A stretch of DNA of 5,071 bases from CAVPGH01 sp046726955 (GTDB taxonomy: Bacteria; Acidobacteriota; Vicinamibacteria; Fen-336): NCBI GenBank assembly GCA_046726955.1, contig JBKPBQ010000197.1, forward strand, positions 1 through 5,071, in the 5' to 3' direction. The notes below the pieces were generated by a model that saw only the letters and a program-made list of their open reading frames with translations, searched no databases and had not been told where the DNA came from. The translations under genes and the position numbers were made by a program. Below, in pieces: positions 1-5,071 of the stretch; positions within the stretch are counted from its first letter, which is position 1; every line of letters begins with the position of its first letter.

Positions 1-1356
1 CCCGCGGCCGCGCCCGCGGTCGCTCCCGATCGCCCCGCGGCCGCCGCCCCCGAGCGCGTGGTCCTCCGACCCGAGCCGGGTGTCGGAGCGCGCGCCCAGT
101 CCGCGGAGACGCCCCCCCTGGGCGTCCCCGTGATCCCGCCCGTGAGGGCGCCCGAGGTCGCGAGCTTCCTAAAGGACCTGCGGACGATGCAGCCGAAGTC
201 GCCCGGGGAGTCCACGGTTCGCGTCCCCATCATCGCGGCCGCCAGCTTGCCGGCCGCGGATGCGGCGGCTGCCCCCGCCGCGCCGTCCGCCCCCGAGCCG
301 GCGCGGACGATCCTGCTCGTGGACGACGAGGACGACGTCCGGAAGTTCCTCGGCGGGATCTTCGCGGCGAGCGGCTACAAGGTCGTGGAGGCCGGCGATC
401 CCGAGTCGGCGGTCAAGAGCGGGGGGAAGCTCGGCAACGAGAAGACGCCGTTCGTGCTCGTGACCGACCTGGGGATGCCGGCCTCGGGCGGCGCTTCCTT
501 CCACGGCGGGTTCGAGGTCGTCAAGCGGCTCTGGAAGATGAACCTCCGGCCGCCCGTCCTCATGATGACGGAGAGCCTGAGCCAGGCGCTCCAGCTGCGG
601 GCCCGGCAGATGGGGATCAAGGCGTTCATCTTCAAGCCCGGGCTCTCGAAGCTCAATCCGGGACAGTTCGAGGCGGACCTCAAGGCGTTCGCGGCGAAGA
701 TCCTCGCCGACATCCTGCCCCGGCTCGCCGCCTCGCCGCAGGCCCTGTCGCCGAGAGTTCCCAAGGAGGCCCGGATCCCCGGCTCTCCCGCCCCGCCCGC
801 GTCGCTTCCGAGCCCCGCCGAAGAGGAGCTGTCGCGCGACTTCGCATTCCTGCAGCGCCGGCTGTCCGAGCTGCGGCAGCCGGGAAACGCGAACCAGATC
901 GCGGTGCTCGTGATGAAGGTCGCGCGCGAGTTCTTCGAGCGGGCCATCCTGTTCCTCGTCAAGAACGAGGAGGTGCGGGGACTGGGCGGCTTCGGGGCGG
1001 CGCCCAAGGAGGAGAACCTGAGCTTGCTCGTCCGCCAGGTCGTGATCCCCCTGGGCGAGCCGTCCCCCTTCCTCGAGGTCGTGCAAAGCGGCAAGCCTCG
1101 CGTGGGGAGCCTCAACCCTGGGAAGTGGACGAACTACCTCATCGGCCGGATCGGCCGGTTCCACTCGGGGACGGTCGCCTTGCTGCCTCTCGTCACGCAC
1201 CGGGAGACGATCGCGATGCTCTTCGGTGATAACCCCGAGACAGGACGGGAGTTCCCGCGGCTGGACGCCCTGGAGGTCTTCATCTACCAGGCCGGGATCG
1301 CGCTCGAGAACGCGTTCCTCCAGAAGAAGCTGCAGTCCCTGCAGGAGAAGACTTGA
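1..1356 (+). CDS. Response regulator: receiver domain plus C-terminal GAF-like domain (5' partial)
   Basis: The reading frame is open from base 1 and the first codons are an Ala/Pro-rich linker, so the true start is almost certainly upstream. A GTG at 58 is the first possible start inside the window but has no good ribosome site. Residues below are counted from that GTG. The receiver (REC) domain spans about 84-215: the acidic pocket is D89/D90, the phospho-acceptor is D137 in VTDLGMP, the switch Thr is T171 in LMMTES, and the conserved Lys is K193 in FIFKPG. It should therefore accept phosphate from a histidine kinase. The loop after D137 is longer than usual. A Pro-rich linker (about 228-255) leads to a GAF-like domain (about 258-430) carrying GLGGFG (308-313), IPLGEPSPF (330-338) and FGDN (389-392), and ending in a short amphipathic helix. 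No DNA-binding domain is visible, so the output is probably protein-protein or ligand-controlled. As I recall, this C-terminal type accompanies DUF4388 (PATAN-like) domains in Myxococcota and Acidobacteriota, so the missing N-terminus could be one; that is inference. Confidence 0.9.
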   Translation, partial: PAAAPAVAPDRPAAAAPERVVLRPEPGVGARAQSAETPPLGVPVIPPVRAPEVASFLKDLRTMQPKSPGESTVRVPIIAAASLPAADAAAAPAAPSAPEPARTILLVDDEDDVRKFLGGIFAASGYKVVEAGDPESAVKSGGKLGNEKTPFVLVTDLGMPASGGASFHGGFEVVKRLWKMNLRPPVLMMTESLSQALQLRARQMGIKAFIFKPGLSKLNPGQFEADLKAFAAKILADILPRLAASPQALSPRVPKEARIPGSPAPPASLPSPAEEELSRDFAFLQRRLSELRQPGNANQIAVLVMKVAREFFERAILFLVKNEEVRGLGGFGAAPKEENLSLLVRQVVIPLGEPSPFLEVVQSGKPRVGSLNPGKWTNYLIGRIGRFHSGTVALLPLVTHRETIAMLFGDNPETGREFPRLDALEVFIYQAGIALENAFLQKKLQSLQEKT

Positions 1357-1367
1357 CGGGGCTGGGC

Positions 1368-1373
1368 TAGAAT
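1368..1373 (+). promoter_or_regulatory. Putative -10 box (TAGAAT) for the GAF-protein gene
   Basis: TAGAAT differs by one base from the consensus TATAAT and lies in the 24-base gap after the response-regulator stop. It ends 7 bases before the ATG at 1381, so transcription would begin at or next to the start codon and give a leaderless message. This fits the absence of a Shine-Dalgarno sequence in the gap. No -35 element is visible at a 16-18 base distance; a TTGACG at 1353-1358 is too close, with a spacer of only 9 bases. The A/T-rich hexamer stands out in very GC-rich DNA, and a near-identical motif precedes the AAA+ gene. Confidence 0.45.
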
Positions 1374-1380
1374 TGACGCC

Positions 1381-2193
1381 ATGTCGACGGAAGACCCCTC
1401 CAAGAAGGGGCAGGACTTCCTCCAGATCGTCTCCAAGGCCAAAGAGTTCACCGAAGAGCTCCTGAAGGAGAACGAGCGCCTCCGCTTCAAGGTCGCCTCA
1501 CTCGAGGCCGGCGGGGCGAAGGGAGGCTCCGAGGGGCGGATGCAGGAGCTGCAGACGCGCCTGCACGAGCTCGAGGAGAAGCTGGCGGAGGTGACCGCCC
1601 GCTTCAAGAAGGTGGAGGAGGAGAACAAGGAGTTCGCGGACCGCTACATCGAGATCGAGGAGCAGAACAACAACCTCGCGAACCTCTACGTGGCCTCCTA
1701 CCAGCTGCACTCGACGCTCGACTACAAGGAGGTCATCCGCATCGTCCAGGAGATCGTGATCAACCTGATCGGGGCGGAAGTCTTCCACTTGTTCATGGTG
1801 AGCGAGAAGGCGGCGCAGCTCGAGCTCGAGACCTCCGAGGGCCAGACGCCGGGACGGCCAGTGATCCCCGTGGGCGAGGGTCCGATCGGCAAGGCCGCGC
1901 AGAGCGGCGAGAACTACTTCGCGGAGACGGTGGCGCGCCGCGAGCCCTCGCCCTACGAGGAGCCGATCGCGGTCATCCCCCTGAAGATCAAGGACACGGT
2001 GATCGGCGTCATCTCCATCAACAAGCTCCTCTTCCAGAAGACGGCCTTCACCACGATGGACTACGAGCTCTTCACGCTGCTCGCGGGGCACGCCGCGACC
2101 GCGATCTTCTCCGCCCGTCTCTACTCCGCGTCCACCCGGAAGCTCAGCACCCTCCAGGGCTTCCTGGACATGATCAAGGCCCAGCCCAAGTAG
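1381..2193 (+). CDS. Coiled-coil GAF-domain signalling protein
   Basis: This 270-residue cytoplasmic protein has no signal peptide or membrane segment. Its N-terminal third is highly charged and heptad-like: one helix at about 18-42, a Gly-rich break at 43-52 (AGGAKGGSEG), then a long coiled coil at about 53-105. A GAF domain follows at about 107-250. Its C-terminal half shows the usual GAF pattern: IPLKIKDTVIGVISINK (199-215), then a D-x-E-L-F-T-L-L-A helix and the closing helix with AATAIFSARLY (238-248). GAF domains bind small ligands such as cyclic nucleotides or mediate dimerisation; nothing here identifies the ligand. No kinase, cyclase, phosphodiesterase or DNA-binding output is attached, so it is probably an adaptor or sensor that dimerises through the coiled coil. 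It starts 24 bases after the response-regulator gene and in the same frame. ATG 1381 is chosen as the first ATG after that stop, with coding-like sequence from its first codons; it has no Shine-Dalgarno. Confidence 0.9.
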   Translation: MSTEDPSKKGQDFLQIVSKAKEFTEELLKENERLRFKVASLEAGGAKGGSEGRMQELQTRLHELEEKLAEVTARFKKVEEENKEFADRYIEIEEQNNNLANLYVASYQLHSTLDYKEVIRIVQEIVINLIGAEVFHLFMVSEKAAQLELETSEGQTPGRPVIPVGEGPIGKAAQSGENYFAETVARREPSPYEEPIAVIPLKIKDTVIGVISINKLLFQKTAFTTMDYELFTLLAGHAATAIFSARLYSASTRKLSTLQGFLDMIKAQPK

Positions 2194-2221
2194 CTCTCAG
2201 GCCCTCCGATCGCGCGGCGAC

Positions 2222-2227
2222 TATAAT
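2222..2227 (+). promoter_or_regulatory. Putative -10 box (TATAAT) for the AAA+/VWA gene pair
   Basis: This is a perfect TATAAT in the 54-base gap between the GAF gene and the AAA+ gene, in otherwise GC-rich DNA. Transcription would start near 2233-2236, leaving a short leader of roughly 12-15 bases that still carries most or all of the ribosome site at 2236-2241. No TTGACA-like -35 is seen at 16-18 bases (the sequence there is AGGCCC), so an activator, another sigma factor or a relaxed -35 would be needed. The surrounding 12 bases (CTATAATTGAAG) match 10 of 12 with the motif before the GAF gene. No terminator is seen before it, so read-through from upstream is also possible. Confidence 0.5.
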
Positions 2228-2235
2228 TGAAGATA

Positions 2236-2241
2236 GAGGTG
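2236..2241 (+). promoter_or_regulatory. Ribosome binding site that fixes the AAA+ start at 2248
   Basis: GAGGTG sits 6 bases before the ATG at 2248, which is ideal spacing for a Shine-Dalgarno. A TTG at 2227 would extend the protein by seven residues, but it overlaps the putative -10 box and has no ribosome site of its own. The ATG at 2248 is therefore preferred. Confidence 0.7.
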
Positions 2242-2247
2242 TTCTCG

Positions 2248-3717
2248 ATGTCTCTTCCCCAGACGCTCGGCGAGCTCAAGCGTGTCTCCGACCCTCGGCC
2301 CGTGCCCGTCCGGGACGAGATGCGCCGGAACCTGCTGCGCAAGCTGCGGTCGGGGGAAACGCTCTTCCCGGGCGTCCTCGGCTACGACGACTCCGTGGTG
2401 CCGCAGATCGTCAACGCGGTGCTGTCCCGCCACAACATGATCCTCCTCGGCCTGCGCGGCCAGGCGAAGAGCCGCCTCCTGCGGGCGCTCACGACGCTGC
2501 TCGACCCCTTCGTCCCCGCGGTCGCGGGATCGGAGATCCACGACCATCCCCTGGCCCCGCTCAGCAAGTACGCGCGCGACCTCGTGGCCGAGCGCGGCGA
2601 CGACACGCCGCTCGAGTGGCTGAGCCCCGACGACCGCTACGTGGAGAAGCTCGCGACGCCCGACGTGACGATCGCCGACATCATCGGGGACGTGGACCCC
2701 ATCCGCGCCGCCCGGGGCGGGCACGACCTCGCGAGCGAGCTCACCATGCACTACGGGCTCCTCCCGCGCGCGCACCGGGGGATCTTCGCCTTGAACGAGC
2801 TGCCGGACCTCGCGGGCCGGATCCAGGTCGGGCTGTTCAACATCCTCCAGGAGGGCGACGTCCAGATAAAGGGCTACCCGGTGCGCCTGCCCATCGACGT
2901 GTGCATGGTCTTCACCGCCAACCCGGAGGACTACACGGCGCGCGGGAAGATCATCACCCCCTTGAAGGACCGCATCGGCAGCGAGGTGCGCACCCACTAC
3001 CCGACGACGCTGGAGCAGGGGGTGGCCATCACGCAGCAGGAGGCGTGGACGGACCGCGAGGACGGCCTGCGCATCCCGCGCTTCGTACGCGAGGTGGTGG
3101 AGGGCGTCGCCTTCGCCGCCCGCCGCGACAAGAAGATCGACCGCCGCAGCGGGGTGAGCCAGCGGCTGCCCATCAGCGCGCTCGAGAACGCGGTGAGCAA
3201 CGCGGAGCGGCGGGCGCTCGTCGCCAAGGAGAGCCCGGTGGTGCCGCGCGTCTCCGACGTCTACGCGGCACTGCCCTCGCTCACGGGCAAGTTCGAGCTC
3301 GAGTACGAGGGCGAGCTCATGGGCGCGGAGAACGTGGCCCGCGAGCTCATCCGCGAGGCGGTGGGGGAGACCTTCTCCGTCTACCTCGGCTCCGTCAACT
3401 TCCGCGGCGTGGTGGCCTTCTTCGAGGGCGGGGGCACGCTCAAGCTGCGCGACGACTCCCCGGCCCGCGAGATCGTGGAGCAGCTCAAGCGGGTGCCCGA
3501 GGTCTTCGAGCACCTCTCGCTCGTGGGCGTCCAGCCCACGGATCCCGCGCCGCTCGTGGCCTCGGCGGGGGAGTTCGTGCTCGAGGGACTCTGGGCGCAG
3601 AAGAAGATCGGGCGGAGCGACGACCGCGGCTTCGTCGCCCCCGAGCGCCGCAGCGACGTGGAGCTGGACCTCGAGCGGCTGGAGCGTCTGCGCAAGATGA
3701 AGAAGCAAGTGAACTGA
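2248..3717 (+). CDS. AAA+ ATPase, magnesium-chelatase ChlI / MoxR-like, partner of a VWA protein
   Basis: This 489-residue protein has a complete AAA+ core. Walker A is G-L-R-G-Q-A-K-S (68-75). A Walker B-like strand is GIFALNELPDL (178-188), with Asn183-Glu184 where most AAA+ proteins have Asp-Glu. Sensor 1 is TANPEDY (223-229), the arginine finger is probably in PLKDRIGSEV (R242), and sensor 2 is SGVSQRL (301-307). The segment EKLATPDVTIADIIGDVDP (133-151) before Walker B, and the N-terminal part with PGVLGYDDSVVPQ, fit the COG1239-type family. As I recall, this family includes the mycobacterial Rv0958-type proteins annotated as 'possible magnesium chelatase'. The C-terminal part (about 335-489) is helical with a charged tail. 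The enzyme should hydrolyse ATP as a ring and act on a client through the VWA protein encoded 13 bases downstream. Magnesium or cobalt chelation is not supported here because no ChlH/CobN subunit or tetrapyrrole gene is near; a chaperone or activator role is equally likely. Despite similar motifs it lacks the GAFTGA loop of sigma-54 activators. Confidence 0.93.
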   Translation: MSLPQTLGELKRVSDPRPVPVRDEMRRNLLRKLRSGETLFPGVLGYDDSVVPQIVNAVLSRHNMILLGLRGQAKSRLLRALTTLLDPFVPAVAGSEIHDHPLAPLSKYARDLVAERGDDTPLEWLSPDDRYVEKLATPDVTIADIIGDVDPIRAARGGHDLASELTMHYGLLPRAHRGIFALNELPDLAGRIQVGLFNILQEGDVQIKGYPVRLPIDVCMVFTANPEDYTARGKIITPLKDRIGSEVRTHYPTTLEQGVAITQQEAWTDREDGLRIPRFVREVVEGVAFAARRDKKIDRRSGVSQRLPISALENAVSNAERRALVAKESPVVPRVSDVYAALPSLTGKFELEYEGELMGAENVARELIREAVGETFSVYLGSVNFRGVVAFFEGGGTLKLRDDSPAREIVEQLKRVPEVFEHLSLVGVQPTDPAPLVASAGEFVLEGLWAQKKIGRSDDRGFVAPERRSDVELDLERLERLRKMKKQVN

Positions 3718-3730
3718 GCGGGTCCTGTCC

Positions 3731-4951
<1,221 letters not shown>

Positions 4952-4955
4952 CGTC

Positions 4956-4971
4956 GCCGCGGCGCCGCGGC
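4956..4971. repeat. Perfect 16-base palindrome in the gap after the VWA gene
   Basis: GCCGCGGCGCCGCGGC is a perfect inverted repeat and also two tandem copies of the 8-base palindrome GCCGCGGC. As RNA it could form a 6-bp stem with a GCGC loop. No U-tract follows, so it is not a convincing intrinsic terminator. It fills half of the 32-base gap between the VWA stop and the next ATG. It could be an operator, a weak attenuating hairpin, or chance in GC-rich DNA. Confidence 0.5.
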
Positions 4972-4983
4972 CGGGGTCGCGAC

Positions 4984-5071
4984 ATGGCCCTCCTCGTCGA
5001 AGAGAAGTACGAGAGCGTCCAGGATCCCTCGCGGGTCGTGCTCAAGATCTACGAGCAGCCCGACCACACCT
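4984..5071 (+). CDS. Unidentified protein, 3' truncated by the window edge
   Basis: An open frame begins at ATG 4984, 32 bases after the VWA stop, and continues without a stop to the window end (29 codons). It begins MALLVEEKYESVQDPSRVV and continues with LKIYEQPDH. The codons end mostly in G or C like the neighbouring genes, and the orientation and spacing suit a further gene of the same transcription unit. A weak purine run (GGGG at 4973-4976) lies 7 bases before the ATG. The visible residues look soluble and charged, with no signal peptide. I do not recognise the family from this fragment. Being next to the AAA+/VWA pair makes it a candidate client or accessory factor, but that is only positional inference. 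Confidence 0.55.
   Translation, partial: MALLVEEKYESVQDPSRVVLKIYEQPDHT

Noticed and set aside
1..57. Simple GC repeat at the left edge
   Set aside because: It reads in frame as an Ala/Pro linker continuous with the response regulator, so it is coding low complexity rather than a separate repeat.
169..1200. Minus-strand open frame opposite the response regulator
   Set aside because: Arg/Leu/Glu/Asp-rich product without motifs, overlapping a gene with intact receiver residues.
1353..1358. TTGACG as a -35 box for the GAF gene
   Set aside because: Only 9 bases separate it from TAGAAT, far below the 16-18 needed; it also overlaps the response-regulator stop codon.
2227..2247. Alternative TTG start giving seven extra residues on the AAA+ protein
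   Set aside because: It overlaps the TATAAT hexamer and has no ribosome site, while ATG 2248 has GAGGTG at 6 bases.
2248..3717. Sigma-54-dependent transcription activator
   Set aside because: No GAFTGA loop and no helix-turn-helix; the sensor and TANPE motifs and the VWA partner fit the chelatase/MoxR-like group instead.
4956..4983. Intrinsic terminator after the VWA gene
   Set aside because: The hairpin is possible but is followed by CGGGGTCGCGAC, with no T-run.

Overview
The window is a compact, GC-rich, fully coding stretch with every gene on the + strand and gaps of only about 13-54 bases. Codons end mostly in G or C. The protein families present are a response regulator of the REC plus C-terminal GAF-like type, a coiled-coil GAF protein, and an AAA+ ATPase paired with a VWA protein. 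They suggest a large-genome, soil- or sediment-type bacterium such as Acidobacteriota or Myxococcota. This placement is inference from protein style and base composition; no marker gene is present.

Layout: (1) 1-1356 is the 3' part of a response regulator whose N-terminus lies outside the window. It has an Ala/Pro linker, a receiver domain with all catalytic residues, a second Pro-rich linker and a GAF-like domain. (2) 1381-2193 encodes a soluble protein with a long N-terminal coiled coil and a GAF domain. (3) 2248-3717 encodes a 489-residue AAA+ ATPase of the magnesium-chelatase ChlI / MoxR-like group. (4) 3731-4951 encodes a 406-residue VWA-domain protein with an intact MIDAS, its evident partner. 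(5) From 4984 an unidentified gene runs off the right edge.

The first two genes are signal-input proteins: phosphorylation through REC, and ligand or protein binding through GAF. The next two form an ATPase/VWA pair of the kind that remodels or inserts metal into a target protein. The target is not visible here: no large chelatase subunit (ChlH/CobN type) or other recognisable client lies in the window. Matching -10-like motifs (CTAGAATTGACG and CTATAATTGAAG) stand just before genes 2 and 3, so these genes may have their own promoters rather than only being read from upstream. Gene 2 would then have a leaderless or nearly leaderless message. Genes 3 and 4 are very likely co-transcribed. No RNA gene, mobile element, CRISPR array or clear terminator was seen, and no gene-free stretch exceeds 60 bases.
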